Assembly: GCF_000478275.1 (NCBI RefSeq)
Contig: NZ_ASJB01000064.1
Coordinates: forward strand, 62,001 to 126,000
Direction: 5' to 3'
Length of the DNA: 64,000 nucleotides
Source: Amycolatopsis orientalis DSM 40040 = KCTC 9412
GTDB lineage: Bacteria > Actinomycetota > Actinomycetes > Mycobacteriales > Pseudonocardiaceae
In this document: piece by piece, positions 15,985 to 24,883 of the stretch
How positions within the stretch are numbered: the first letter of the stretch is position 1
Layout: every line of letters starts with the position of its first letter
The notes under the pieces: generated by a model
Database searches by the model: none
What the model was told of the DNA's origin: nothing
The model's input: the letters and a program-made list of their open reading frames with translations, nothing else
Position numbers and translations under genes: made by a program

Positions 15985-18036
15985 ATGCGCACCGAACCGC
16001 ACCGTGTCCCCCTGTCCGCCGTCCGGAATCTGGGCATCCTCGCCCATGTGGACGCGGGAAAGACCACCCTCACCGAACGGATCCTGTACGTCACCGGCAC
16101 CACCTACAAACGGGGTGAGGTCCACGACGGCACGACCGTGACCGACTTCGATTCCCAGGAACGGGATCGCGGCATCACGATCTTCGCCGCCGCCGTCAGC
16201 TGTTCGTGGGATGGTCATCGCCTCAACCTGATCGACACCCCCGGCCACGTCGACTTCTCCGACGAGGTCGAACGGTCGCTCCGGGTCCTCGACGGCGCGA
16301 TCGCGGTGTTCGACGGCGTCGCCGGGGTCGAACCGCAGAGTGAATCGGTGTGGCGCCAGGCCGACCGGCACGGCGTGCCGCGGATCGCGTTCGTCAACAA
16401 ACTCGACCGCGCGGGCGCCGACCTGGACGCGGCCGTGGAGTCCATCCGGGACCGGCTGCATCCGTGTCCGCTCGTGGTCCAGCTGCCGATCGGGGCCGAG
16501 GACGGCTTCGTGGGCGTCGTCGACCTGCTGCGGATGCGCTCGCTCGTCTGGGCCGACGGTGCCGGGACGGCCGAGGAAGGCCCGGTTCCGGAGTCCCTTG
16601 TGGACGAAGCGAACCGGCGCCGCCGCCTGCTCGAAGAGACTGTGGCGGAACTCCATCCGGCCGCGCTGGAGGAGTTCTGCGCGTCCTCGTCGGTTTCGAC
16701 GGAGACGCTGGTCGCGGCGCTGCGCGAGCTGACCCGGACAGGGGAGGGCGTCGTGGTGCTGTGCGGCTCGGCCTACCGCGACCGCGGTGTGGAGCCGCTG
16801 CTGGAAGCCGTGGTGGCGTACCTGCCCGCACCGTCGGACGTCCCGCCGGTCCGCGGCGAGTACGAAGGCACGGTCCACGAGCGGCCCGCCGATCCGTCGG
16901 CGCCGTTCGCGGCACTGGTGTTCAAGGTGACCGCGACCGCCACCGGGCGGTTGACGTACCTGCGGGTGTATTCGGGCACGATCCGGACTTCGGAGGCGGT
17001 GGTGGACGTGGGCAGCGGGCGGACCGAACGCGTCGGCCGCATCCTGCGGGTCCAGGCGGACCGGCACACGCGGGTGGACAGCGCCGCCGCGGGCGACATC
17101 GTCGCGGTGGTCGGGCTGAAGGCGGCCCGGGCCGGCGCGACGCTGTGCGCGCCGGCGGATCCGGTCCTGCTCGAACCGCCCGTCGTCGCCGATCCGGTGG
17201 TGTCGGTCGCCGTCGAGGCACGGACGGGCACCGACACGGACCGGTTGATGTCGGCGCTGACGCGGCTGGTCGAGGAGGATCCGTCGCTGGTCATCCGGGC
17301 CGATCGCGAGACCGGCCAGACCCTGTTGTCGGGAATGGGCGAGCTGCATCTGGAGGTGGCGGTGGAGAAGATCCGTCGCGACCACGGACTCGACGTCGGC
17401 GTCGGGCGCCCGAGGGTGGCCTACCGCGAGACGGTCGCGCGTGGCGTGACCGGCTTCGTGCACCGGCATGTCAAACAGGACGGCGGCGCCGGGCAGTTCG
17501 CCCACGTCGTCATCGACACCGAACCACTGGCGGAAGGGGAGTTCGAGTTCCGGTCCACTGTGGTCGGTGGCCGGGTACCGCGGGAATACGTCCGCGCGGT
17601 CGAAGCCGGCTGCCGTGACGCGCTGGCGGAAGGCCCGCTCGGCGGGCATCCGGTGACCGGGGTGGGGGTCACGCTGACCGACGGGGCCACCCACTCGAAG
17701 GACTCGTCGGAGATGGCGTTCCGGACGGCCGGGCGGTTCGCGCTCCGTGAGGCGTTGCGCGCCGGGGCGATGACGCTGCTGGAGCCGGTCGCCGAGGTCA
17801 CGGTCACCGTGCCCGAAAGTGCCGTCGGCGTGGTGCTCGGCGATCTGGCGGCCCGGCGTGGCCGGGTCCTGGGGTCGGCGGTGCGCGCGGGCACGACCGT
17901 GGTCACCGCGATCGTGCCGCTGGCCGAACTGTTCGGCTACGCGACGCGGCTGCGCGGCCGGACCCAGGGCCGGGGCACGTTCACCGCCCGGCCGACCGGG
18001 CATGCCCCGGCGCCGATGGTGCAGCAGGCGCGGTAG
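15985..18036 (+). CDS. Elongation factor G paralogue (translational GTPase)
   Basis: A 683-residue five-domain translational GTPase. G motifs are present: AHVDAGKTT (20-28), [16 protein letters not shown]. Domain III carries [16 protein letters not shown]. Domain IV carries the EF-G style [19 protein letters not shown] and a [13 protein letters not shown] segment, then the domain V fold. These favour an EF-G paralogue over TetM/OtrA, though a ribosome-protection role is possible. The start at 15985 is chosen because the protein then begins just before the G1 strand; an AAAGG site precedes it. It stands alone with a leader ORF upstream and a hairpin terminator downstream, so it is not the housekeeping str-operon fusA. 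Confidence 0.88.
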   Translation: MRTEPHRVPLSAVRNLGILAHVDAGKTTLTERILYVTGTTYKRGEVHDGTTVTDFDSQERDRGITIFAAAVSCSWDGHRLNLIDTPGHVDFSDEVERSLRVLDGAIAVFDGVAGVEPQSESVWRQADRHGVPRIAFVNKLDRAGADLDAAVESIRDRLHPCPLVVQLPIGAEDGFVGVVDLLRMRSLVWADGAGTAEEGPVPESLVDEANRRRRLLEETVAELHPAALEEFCASSSVSTETLVAALRELTRTGEGVVVLCGSAYRDRGVEPLLEAVVAYLPAPSDVPPVRGEYEGTVHERPADPSAPFAALVFKVTATATGRLTYLRVYSGTIRTSEAVVDVGSGRTERVGRILRVQADRHTRVDSAAAGDIVAVVGLKAARAGATLCAPADPVLLEPPVVADPVVSVAVEARTGTDTDRLMSALTRLVEEDPSLVIRADRETGQTLLSGMGELHLEVAVEKIRRDHGLDVGVGRPRVAYRETVARGVTGFVHRHVKQDGGAGQFAHVVIDTEPLAEGEFEFRSTVVGGRVPREYVRAVEAGCRDALAEGPLGGHPVTGVGVTLTDGATHSKDSSEMAFRTAGRFALREALRAGAMTLLEPVAEVTVTVPESAVGVVLGDLAARRGRVLGSAVRAGTTVVTAIVPLAELFGYATRLRGRTQGRGTFTARPTGHAPAPMVQQAR

Positions 18037-18041
18037 ACCGA

Positions 18042-18077
18042 CGATGGCCCGCCCACGACGTTGTGGGCGGGCCATCG
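18042..18077. terminator. Hairpin terminator after EF-G-like gene
   Basis: CGATGGCCCGCCCAC (15 bp) pairs perfectly with GTGGGCGGGCCATCG around the loop GACGTT, 5 nt after the stop. GC-rich with no T-tract, typical of actinobacterial terminators. It also serves the minus-strand gene ending at 18133. Confidence 0.8.
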
Positions 18078-18132
18078 CCCGAACCGCTGTCACCCGGCGA
18101 TCGGGCGCCGGGCGACAGCCGACTTCAGCCGA

Positions 18133-18900
18133 TCACGCCGAAGGCCATGGCGGACGGCAGTTCTGCCGCGGCAGCGCGTGCGAACCGTTGGTGTACACGC
18201 CGTCCGCGATCGTGTCCTCCATGATCGAGCGGTGATCGGTGGGCCGGGCCCACTGGTAACAAAGGTGCTGGGCGAAGTACCCGCCAGGTGCTTCGAGGGT
18301 GTCGAAGTGGCAGACACCGTCGGTCTCGATGCAGTAGCGGATGAACGGGATGCCACCGAAATCGGTGCGGCCGGGACCGAACGACACGTAGCCGCCGAAC
18401 GGCGACGGCGCGCCCGCACCCGGCGGGAGCACCGCGCTGATCCCGCGTCCCGGCGGGCCGACCGGCTGCATCGGGTCGGCGAAGATCTTCGCGCTGAACC
18501 GCGACTTGTCCACGCCCAGCCTGCCGTCCGCGATGTCGTTCAGCACCAGGTTCGCGACCAGCGCCCCCTGCGAGTAGCCGACGACGGTGAACTCCGCCCC
18601 CGGGTTCTCGTCGAAGGAGCTCTGGACCACCCGCCGGGCTTCCTCGTGCCCGCGTGCGACGCTCTGGTCCATCGGCGTCTGGTCGCAGTTGGGCAGTCCG
18701 GCGGCCCCGGCCGGGTAATGGACGACCTTCCGGATCCCTCCCCGCAACCAGGCGTTGTCGTACACGGTCGCGGCGCCGTCACAGGTGCCGCCGATGAGGA
18801 TGTAATAGTGCGCCTGGTCGGCCTGGGCCACCGGCGCGGTGACGCCGACCATCCCGATGGCCAGCGCGGCCGCCGCCAGGACCCCCCTGAGTTTCTTCAC
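18133..18900 (-). CDS. Secreted PE-PPE domain / cutinase-like serine hydrolase
   Basis: A 255-residue exported alpha/beta hydrolase. Start is GTG at 18900 with AAAGGGAG upstream. A signal peptide covers residues 1-28 (APVAQADQ). The mature N-terminus HYYILIGGTCDGA and the nucleophile elbow VVGYSQGALVANLVL (Ser in GYSQG) match the PE-PPE C-terminal hydrolase family of mycobacteria, related to cutinases. Cysteines in CDGA, NCDQT, YCIE, VCHF, LCYQW and NCRPP suggest disulfides outside the cell. It probably acts on esters or lipids; the substrate is unknown. Confidence 0.88.
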   Translation of the reverse strand: MKKLRGVLAAAALAIGMVGVTAPVAQADQAHYYILIGGTCDGAATVYDNAWLRGGIRKVVHYPAGAAGLPNCDQTPMDQSVARGHEEARRVVQSSFDENPGAEFTVVGYSQGALVANLVLNDIADGRLGVDKSRFSAKIFADPMQPVGPPGRGISAVLPPGAGAPSPFGGYVSFGPGRTDFGGIPFIRYCIETDGVCHFDTLEAPGGYFAQHLCYQWARPTDHRSIMEDTIADGVYTNGSHALPRQNCRPPWPSA

Positions 18901-18977
18901 ATTCGACTCCCTTTCGCTCGACTACGGTGCGTGTTCGAACGCTAGGGATGCGTCATGAAATTCTGATGAAACGGCTT

Positions 18978-19328
18978 TCAGCGGTGGGCGAGGACGTTCA
19001 CCACGTGCCCGTCGGGGTCGCGGACGAAGAACCGCCGCACCCCCCACGGCTCGTCGGTCAGCTCGTGCACGATCTCCGCGCCGGACGCCTTCGCCTCCGC
19101 GTACGCCGCGTCGACGTCGTCGACCTGGATCGACGCGACCGGCACGACCGGCGCCGTCTCGTCATGCGTCATCAGGCTCAGCTGGACCTCGGGACGCGCC
19201 GGATCCGCGAGCGTCACGATCCAGCCGTGATCCATCACCACCTCGAAGCCGAGCACCCGCTGGTAGAAGGCCGTCGCCTGCTCCAGCGACTTGCTCTCCA
19301 GATCCGGAACCACCCTCTTGATCGTCAT
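18978..19328 (-). CDS. VOC (glyoxalase/bleomycin-resistance fold) protein
   Basis: A 116-residue single VOC domain. It has the paired beta-alpha-beta-beta-beta units: MTIKRVVPDLESKSLEQATAFYQRVLGFEVVMDHG, then VASIQVDDVDAAYAEAKASG and RRFFVRDPDGHVVNVLAHR. Metal-ligand type residues (His and Glu/Asp) are present in the second half. The ATG at 19328 has AGGA 10 nt upstream. Its first 167 bp overlap the end of the MFS frame on the same strand. It could be a dioxygenase, lyase or antibiotic-binding protein. Confidence 0.9.
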   Translation of the reverse strand: MTIKRVVPDLESKSLEQATAFYQRVLGFEVVMDHGWIVTLADPARPEVQLSLMTHDETAPVVPVASIQVDDVDAAYAEAKASGAEIVHELTDEPWGVRRFFVRDPDGHVVNVLAHR

Positions 19329-20550
19329 GCGCCGATCCTGGCACAGGGGCCCGACGGTTCCGGGGGAGCAGGAGCGGCGTCGCGAGCATGAGCAGCCCGG
19401 CGATCCCGACCGCGGCCCGCGGGCCGGTGACCGCGGCGAGAAGTCCCCACGACGCGGTCAGGGCCGCCGTGGTGAGCTTCCCGGCGATCGACCAGGCCGA
19501 CAGCGTGCGGGCCGCGCGGTCGAGGGGCACCAGTTCGAGCCTGCTGGTGGCGAGTACCGGAGCGAACACGCCGATACAGGTGATCAGGCAGAACTCCACG
19601 ACGATGACCAGGAGCAGACCCGACACACCGGGATGGAGGAAGACCAGCCCGACCGGCCAGCAGACGCGCAGCCAGCCGGCGACGAAAAGGACGCGTTCGC
19701 GGCCGTACCGGGTGACGAGCCGCCGGGAGAGCCTCGACCCGAGCAGGCCGCCGAGACACGGCACGGCGAAGGCGACCGCGTACTCCCACGGGGCGAAGCC
19801 GAGCTGCCCGAGCATCAGGACGGCGACCAGCGGCGCGGTCGCCATGATCAGGCCGTTGACCAGGATCGTGTTGACGAAGAGGGGACGCAGTACCGGATGG
19901 GTGAGGATGAATCGCCACCCTTCGCGCAGGTCACGGCCGCTCAACCGGGGGCCGTCCCGCCTCGCGGGCGGCGGCTCCGCACCGCCGACGGCGCGGATCC
20001 CGGCCGCGGAGAGCAGATAGCTGACCGCGTCGGCGGCGATCGTGACCACCGGCCCGAACAGACCGACGGCGAAGCCGCCGAGCGGTGGGCCGAGCACGGT
20101 CGCGGTCCAGGTCGTCGATTCGAACCGGGCGTTCGCGACGAGCAGGTCTTCGCGGGGAAGCAGCGTTTTCAGAAAAGCGCCACTGGCCGCGAGGAACGTG
20201 ATGTCGGCCGCGGCGACCACGACCGAAACCACGAGAAGCTGGCCGAAACCGAGCAATCCCAGCGCGTATGCCACCGGGACGGTCAGCAGCGCCCCGCAGC
20301 GGACGAGGTCCATCGCGATCATCACCGGCCGTTTGCGGCGGAACTCGACCCAGGGGCCGAGCGGCAGCGCGACCACCGCGCCTGCCACGAGACCGGCGGC
20401 CGCCAACAGTGAGACCTCGGTGGTGCCCGCGCCCAGCACCACGATGGCGATGATGCTGAACGCGTCGAACGCGAACCTGGTGCCGAAAGCGCTCGCCGCG
20501 TACGCCGCCCAAAGCCATCCGAATCGTCGCCCCAGCGACCGTCCGCCCAT
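19162..20550 (-). CDS. MFS transporter with abnormal C-terminus overlapping VOC gene
   Basis: A 462-residue MFS-type permease (MFS_3/enterobactin-exporter-like) with about 12 hydrophobic helices. I chose ATG at 20550; a TTG at 20562 is possible, and neither has a clear ribosome site. After the last helix and LLLPRNRRAPVPG the frame runs on for about 55 codons through the start of the VOC gene, in a composition (Gly/Arg/Asp-rich) unlike the rest. In the third frame the sequence GCATGA would give a normal ATGA coupling with VOC. A frameshift near the MFS end is therefore likely, and the true protein probably stops near 19325. Confidence 0.85.
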   Translation of the reverse strand: MGGRSLGRRFGWLWAAYAASAFGTRFAFDAFSIIAIVVLGAGTTEVSLLAAAGLVAGAVVALPLGPWVEFRRKRPVMIAMDLVRCGALLTVPVAYALGLLGFGQLLVVSVVVAAADITFLAASGAFLKTLLPREDLLVANARFESTTWTATVLGPPLGGFAVGLFGPVVTIAADAVSYLLSAAGIRAVGGAEPPPARRDGPRLSGRDLREGWRFILTHPVLRPLFVNTILVNGLIMATAPLVAVLMLGQLGFAPWEYAVAFAVPCLGGLLGSRLSRRLVTRYGRERVLFVAGWLRVCWPVGLVFLHPGVSGLLLVIVVEFCLITCIGVFAPVLATSRLELVPLDRAARTLSAWSIAGKLTTAALTASWGLLAAVTGPRAAVGIAGLLMLATPLLLPRNRRAPVPGSAHDDQEGGSGSGEQVAGAGDGLLPAGARLRGGDGSRLDRDARGSGASRGPAEPDDA

Positions 20551-20631
20551 GCGCGAGATCAAAGCAAGCCGCGGCGCCCAAGTCGAACAACGACCCGTGG
20601 ACGGCCCACAACCGGGAGTTGTGGCCGCCGC

Positions 20632-21816
20632 TCAGAGATCCCCGAGCGCGGTGACCGGCGACTCGACGCAGTCGGCGACGAACCGCAGGAACCCGCCCGC
20701 GGTCCCGCCGTCGCACACCCGGTGGTCGAACGCCAGCGTCAGCTCGCAGATCTTCCGCGCCACCAGCGCGCCGTCGACGACCCAGGCACGGTCGAGGATC
20801 CGGCCGATGCCGAGGATCGCCGCCTCCGGGTGGTTGATGATCGCGGCCGATCCGTCCACCCCGAACACGCCGTAGTTGTTCACCGTGAACGTGCCACCCG
20901 CCGGGCTGGGCTTGCCCTCCCGTGCCTGGGTCGTCCGTTCGCGGATCGCCGCCGAAAGCTCCCTTGTGGACAGTGAGCCCGCGTCGCGGACGACCGGCAC
21001 GACGAGACCGCGGTCGGTCTGTGCCGCGAAACCGAGGTTGATGTCGCGCAACTGGACGATCTCCTCGCCTTCGACGCGCGAGTTCAGCTCGGGGTACTTC
21101 CGCAGCCCCGCCACGGCGAACCGGGCGATGAGACCGAGGAGACTCACCGGGCGGTCCGGTGCCGAGGCGTTGAGCGCCTTCCGCGCCGCCACGAGTTCGG
21201 TCGCGTCGACGTCGACCCAGACCGTCGCCTCGGGGATCTGGCGCCGCGAGGTCGTCAGCTTGTCGGCGACCGCCTTGCGGACCCCGGTCAGCGGGATCCG
21301 CGTCTCGCCGTCCCGCTGCTCCGGGACGGTGAGCGCCGCTTCGACGTCGGCGCGCCGGATGATGCCGCCAGGACCGGTTCCGGTCAGCTTCGTCAGGTCG
21401 ATCCGGTTGTCGGCGGCCATCTTCCGGACGAAGGGCGAGATCACGCCGGGTGCTTTCGAGTGCTTCTCGGGAGTGGCGACGACGGTGCGCGTCCGGCGGC
21501 GCCTCGTCGTGGTGGTCGTGCCGTAGCCGATGAGGACGTTGCCGCTCCCTTCGCTCGCGGTCGTCACGCCCGGCTCGGCGAAACCGGGGCCGATGGTGAG
21601 CAGGGGAGCGCCGACCGGCAGCGACTGGCCGGGTTCGCCGTGGAGGCGGGTGACCACGCCGGCGAACGGCGCCGGCACCTCGACGGCGGCCTTGGCGGTC
21701 TCGACCTCGACGACCGGCTGGTCGACGCCGACGGTGTCGCCTTCCGCGACGAGCCAGTTCACGATCGAGGCCTCGGTCAGTCCTTCACCGAGGTCCGGGA
21801 GCAGGAAGTCAGGCAC
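20632..21816 (-). CDS. bkdC: Branched-chain 2-oxo-acid dehydrogenase E2 (dihydrolipoyl acyltransferase)
   Basis: A 394-residue acyltransferase. Start is taken as GTG at 21816 (MPDFLLPDLGEGLTEA), overlapping the E1 beta stop by 8 bp. There is an N-terminal lipoyl domain with lipoyl lysine in VEVETAKAAVEV (about residues 1-80). A peripheral subunit-binding domain follows (about 128-165, ISPFVRKMAADNRIDL). The CoA-dependent catalytic domain ends with the active-site HRVCDGG (His and Asp of HxxxDG). It completes the BCKDH complex with the two E1 subunits upstream; E3 is not in the window. Substrate class is inferred from gene order and family. Confidence 0.92.
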   Translation of the reverse strand: MPDFLLPDLGEGLTEASIVNWLVAEGDTVGVDQPVVEVETAKAAVEVPAPFAGVVTRLHGEPGQSLPVGAPLLTIGPGFAEPGVTTASEGSGNVLIGYGTTTTTRRRRTRTVVATPEKHSKAPGVISPFVRKMAADNRIDLTKLTGTGPGGIIRRADVEAALTVPEQRDGETRIPLTGVRKAVADKLTTSRRQIPEATVWVDVDATELVAARKALNASAPDRPVSLLGLIARFAVAGLRKYPELNSRVEGEEIVQLRDINLGFAAQTDRGLVVPVVRDAGSLSTRELSAAIRERTTQAREGKPSPAGGTFTVNNYGVFGVDGSAAIINHPEAAILGIGRILDRAWVVDGALVARKICELTLAFDHRVCDGGTAGGFLRFVADCVESPVTALGDL

Positions 21817-22810
21817 CGGCCACCGCCGGCTGGTCGTTCCACTGCAGGCGGGCGATGGTGTCCAGGATCCGGTCGACGTCCGGAAGCTGGTGGCGTTCCA
21901 GTTTCGGTGGCGGGTAAGGGATGTCGAGCCCTGTAACCCGCAGGACGGGCGCGTGCAGCTGATGGAAGCACTGTTCGGTGACGCGGGCGACGACCTCGGC
22001 GCCATAACCGCCGAACCCGGCGGCCTCGTGGACGACGACCGCGCGCCCGGTGCGCCGCACCGAGGCGGTGACGGTCTCGTCGTCGAACGGCGTCAGCGAC
22101 CTCAGGTCGACCACCTCGACGTCCCAGCCCTCGGTGGTCGCCGCCTCGGCGGTCTCCAGTGCCGTCGCGACCATCGGGCCGTAGGCGATCAGCGTGACGT
22201 CCTTGCCCTCGCGGCGGACGACCGCGTGGTCCATCGGGGTGCCGCCACGGGTGAAGGAGACCGGTTCCTTCGACCAGTATCGGCATTTGGGTTCGAGGAA
22301 GATCACCGGATCCGGTGAGTCGATCGCGTCGCGCAGGAGGTCGTAGGCGTCCTGCGGGGTGCCGGGCGTGACGACGCGCAGGCCGGGCGTGTGGGTGTAG
22401 TACGCCTCGCTCGAATCGCAGTGGTGCTCGACGCCGCCGATCCCGCCCGCGTAGGGGATCCGGATGACCATCGGCAGCGAAAGCGCGCCGCGGGTGCGGT
22501 TCCGCAGCTTGGCGACGTGCGAGGTGATCTGCTCGAAGGCGGGATAGGCGAAGGCGTCGAACTGCATCTCGACGACCGGCCGGAAACCGCCCATCGCCAT
22601 CCCGACCGCGAAGCCCACGATGCCGGATTCGGCCAGTGGCGTGTCGAAACAGCGTTCCTCGCCGAAATCGGCGGTGATCCCGTCGGTCACCCGGAACACG
22701 CCACCGAGCGGCCCGACGTCCTCGCCGAAGATCAGCACACGGTCGTCGTCCTTGACGGAGTCGCGCAGTGCGGCGTTGAGTGCCTGCGCCATCGAAAGCT
22801 CGTTCATCAT
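21809..22810 (-). CDS. bkdB: Branched-chain 2-oxo-acid dehydrogenase E1 beta
   Basis: A 333-residue transketolase-like E1 beta subunit. Landmarks: VLIFGEDVGPLGGVFRVTDG, CFDTPLAESGIVGFAVGMAM, GGIGGVEHHCDSSEAYYTHT and a C-terminal transketolase domain (LIAYGPMVATALETAE). It starts at ATG 22810, overlapping the E1 alpha stop (ATGA), with a second ATG directly after. It pairs with E1 alpha to bind thiamine diphosphate and decarboxylate branched 2-oxo acids. The middle gene of a tightly coupled three-gene operon. Confidence 0.93.
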   Translation of the reverse strand: MMNELSMAQALNAALRDSVKDDDRVLIFGEDVGPLGGVFRVTDGITADFGEERCFDTPLAESGIVGFAVGMAMGGFRPVVEMQFDAFAYPAFEQITSHVAKLRNRTRGALSLPMVIRIPYAGGIGGVEHHCDSSEAYYTHTPGLRVVTPGTPQDAYDLLRDAIDSPDPVIFLEPKCRYWSKEPVSFTRGGTPMDHAVVRREGKDVTLIAYGPMVATALETAEAATTEGWDVEVVDLRSLTPFDDETVTASVRRTGRAVVVHEAAGFGGYGAEVVARVTEQCFHQLHAPVLRVTGLDIPYPPPKLERHQLPDVDRILDTIARLQWNDQPAVAGA

Positions 22811-23904
22811 GCCTCCACTGCTTCGAGTTCGGCGACGATCTGCGCGCGCTGGGCGATCAGATGCCGGGTCGGCTCGGCGTAAACGTGCTCGAACAGCGAG
22901 AGCGGGTCGGGCTCGACGTCGGCGTTGAGCGTGTCGCGCACGCCGGCCGCGAAGGTCTCGGCTTCGGCACGGAACCGCTCGATGTCCTTTTCGGACAGGA
23001 GGTTCTCGTTCGTCAGGTAGGTCTCCAGACGGCGGACCGGGTCGGCCGCACGCCACTTCTCGACCTCGGCCGGATCGCGGTAGCGGGTGGCGTCGTCGGC
23101 GTTGGTGTGCGCGTCGATCCGGTAGGTGTGCGCCTCGACGAGCACCGGTCCGCGACCGGTCCGGGCGTGCGCGACGGCGTCGTCCAGCACCGAGAGCACC
23201 GCGAGGGCGTCGTTGCCGTCGACCTGTTCGGACCGGACGCCGTAGCCGACGCCCTTGTAGGCGAGCGCGGGCGCGGCGCTCTGCTTCTCGAACGGCACCG
23301 AGATCGCGAAACCGTTGTTCTGCACGAAAAAGACGGCGGGCGCCTGGAACACGGCCGCGAAGTTGAGCGCCTCGTGGAAGTCGCCCTCACTTGTGGCGCC
23401 GTCGCCGATGAGCGCGAACGCGACGGCCTCCTCACCTCGGCGCCGCATCGCGTGCGCGAGCCCGGCCGCGTGCAGGGTCTGGGTGGCCAGCGGCGTGCAC
23501 TGCGGCGCGACCCGCGTCGCGGCGGGGTCGTAGCCGCAATGCGCGTCGCCGCGGAGCAGCGTGAGGACCTCGCCCGGGTCGAGCCCGCGCGCGACCAGCG
23601 CGACGGAGTCGCGGTAGGTGGGGAAGAGCCAGTCGGCGTCGGTGAGGGCGAGCGCGCTCGCGACCTGGCAGGCCTCCTGGCCGGCGCTCGACGGGTAGAC
23701 GGCGAGGCGGCCCTGTTTGGTCAGGGCGGTCGCCTGGACGTCGAACCGGCGGCCGAGCACCATCAGCCGGTAGGCCTCGACGAGCCGGTCGGCGGGCGGT
23801 GCGGAGTAGCCGTCGTGCTCGTCGACGCGCGTGCCGTCCTCGGCGAGGAACCGCACCGGGGTTTCGGACGGCAGCAACGCGGCGGCAGGGGTCTCCCGCG
23901 ACAT
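22807..23904 (-). CDS. bkdA: Branched-chain 2-oxo-acid dehydrogenase E1 alpha
   Basis: A 365-residue E1 alpha subunit. The thiamine diphosphate motif is GDGATSEGDFHEALNF (GDG to N about 30 residues later, at QNNGFAIS). A typical entry PSSAGQEACQVASALAL and TYRIDAHTNADDATRYRD phosphorylation-loop region are also present. The ATG at 23904 has AGGTGGTG upstream. It is first in the operon and divergent from an Lrp-family regulator 78 bp away. The products feed branched-chain fatty acid priming and amino-acid breakdown. Confidence 0.94.
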   Translation of the reverse strand: MSRETPAAALLPSETPVRFLAEDGTRVDEHDGYSAPPADRLVEAYRLMVLGRRFDVQATALTKQGRLAVYPSSAGQEACQVASALALTDADWLFPTYRDSVALVARGLDPGEVLTLLRGDAHCGYDPAATRVAPQCTPLATQTLHAAGLAHAMRRRGEEAVAFALIGDGATSEGDFHEALNFAAVFQAPAVFFVQNNGFAISVPFEKQSAAPALAYKGVGYGVRSEQVDGNDALAVLSVLDDAVAHARTGRGPVLVEAHTYRIDAHTNADDATRYRDPAEVEKWRAADPVRRLETYLTNENLLSEKDIERFRAEAETFAAGVRDTLNADVEPDPLSLFEHVYAEPTRHLIAQRAQIVAELEAVEA

Positions 23905-23982
23905 GGCGCAACACCACCTTTCACAGACATATGATGCTGAGATGGTGGTTTCCGGAGTCCCAGTGTTCAAGAGCCAGGCGAA
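23905..23982. promoter_or_regulatory. Divergent bkd / Lrp regulator control region
   Basis: The 78-bp gap holds a dyad: ACCACC (23913-23918) and GGTGGT (23944-23949) placed almost symmetrically about a central CATATG (23928-23933). The ACCACC arm also encodes the E1 alpha ribosome site on the other strand, so part of the symmetry may be coincidence. Candidate Lrp-type binding site. Confidence 0.4.
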
Positions 23983-24522
23983 ATGAGCGACAAACTGCCC
24001 GAAGGATCGGTTCAGACGAGCCAACCGTCCAGTAGTGGCGTGGCTCACGGGCCGCATCCGGGACGAACGGTCCTTGCCCTCGACGACATCGACCGCGCGA
24101 TCCTCGCCGAGCTGTCGGCCGACGGCAGGCTCGCCGTCCGCGCGCTGGCCGAGCGGCTGCACATTTCGCGCACCAACGCCTACGCGAGGCTGGATCGGCT
24201 GGTGACCGAAGGCGTGATCACCGGCTTCGGCGCGAAGATCGACCCGCGGCGGGCGGGCCTCGGAACGAGCGCGTACATCCTGATCACCGTCGAGCAGACG
24301 TCGTGGCGGACGATGTCGGCCGAGTTGCGGGAGATCCCGTACGTCGAGCACGTGTCGCTGGTCGGCGGCGACTTCGACATCCTGCTGCTGGTGCGGACGC
24401 CGGACAACGCTTCACTGCGCGACGTCGTCCTGGAACGTCTGCAGGCCCTGGACGGCGTCCGGTCCACCCGGACCTGGCTGATCTTCGAGGAGCAGCCAGG
24501 CGTCGCGCCTCGTGAGTGGTAA
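23983..24522 (+). CDS. bkdR: Lrp/AsnC-family regulator (BkdR-like)
   Basis: A 179-residue feast/famine regulator. An N-terminal extension of about 30 residues precedes the AsnC helix-turn-helix (LDDIDRAILAELSADGRLAV, ISRTNAYARLDRL). A RAM/ligand-binding domain follows (AYILITVEQTSW, YVEHVSLVGGDFDILLLVRT). It is divergent from the branched-chain dehydrogenase operon and is presumably its repressor or activator, responding to branched-chain amino or keto acids. The last codons (CGT GAG TGG TAA) are part of a 46-bp palindrome: the repeat itself supplies the stop codon and the C-terminal REW, so the original end of the gene may have been replaced. Confidence 0.9.
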   Translation: MSDKLPEGSVQTSQPSSSGVAHGPHPGRTVLALDDIDRAILAELSADGRLAVRALAERLHISRTNAYARLDRLVTEGVITGFGAKIDPRRAGLGTSAYILITVEQTSWRTMSAELREIPYVEHVSLVGGDFDILLLVRTPDNASLRDVVLERLQALDGVRSTRTWLIFEEQPGVAPREW

Positions 24523-24554
24523 TGACGGTTCTAACCGTCATTACCACTCACGAG
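24509..24554. repeat. 46-bp perfect palindrome, copy 4, containing a gene's stop codon
   Basis: Same arms as the copy at 7787 with CT at the centre. The TAA at 24520-24522 inside the left arm terminates the Lrp gene, unlike other copies that lie wholly past a stop. Confidence 0.95.
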
Positions 24555-24586
24555 GTCGTGGGGCGCGGGCACGGCCGCGGCCGTAA

Positions 24587-24883
24587 CGTCGGGCGCGCTT
24601 TCGCCGAATACAGGCGGTCTCGCCGACCAAATCGACCACGACCAAGCCACCCACGACGACCAAGACCAAGCGGGCTTCGGCCGACCAGCGGCGGGCGGCC
24701 TGCCGCAAGGACGAGAACCAGTGCTACGAGCCGGGGACGAACATCAAGTGCCAGACAGGCGGCTGCGTCGACAGGGCGCGCGGATTGACACAGCGAGACG
24801 TCGAGACGGAGCGCGACAAGTGGCTGCGAGAGCACCCGGGCTGGTGTCCCGCGGGCGAGACCGGTGCGGTGGCTCCCTGTTGA
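24587..24883 (+). pseudogene. 5'-truncated gene for a secreted cysteine-rich protein
   Basis: A 98-codon open frame with no ATG, GTG or TTG near its beginning. It has protein-like content: a TSTTTKPPTTTKTK-type Thr/Lys/Pro linker, then a compact domain with six cysteines (ACRKDENQCYEP, IKCQTGGCVDRA, GWCPAGETG, APC at the end) and a helix RDVETERDKWLREH. Linker plus Cys-rich domain is typical of exported actinobacterial proteins whose signal peptide should precede it. Upstream, after an in-frame TAA at 24584, there is only the palindrome. The 5' part seems to have been lost, possibly when the repeat arrived. An alternative is a frameshift upstream. Confidence 0.5.

Noticed and set aside
15985-18036. 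TetM/OtrA ribosomal protection protein
   Set aside because: Domain III-IV motifs ([18 protein letters not shown]) are of EF-G type; resistance function is left open but not claimed.
24516-24788. Small ORFs starting inside palindromes (beginning MVMTVLTVITTHE or similar at 24516, 39975, 46543, 53580)
   Set aside because: The start ATG/GTG and first codons are the repeat itself. The continuation has no domain or ribosome site. They are an annotation trap, not genes.
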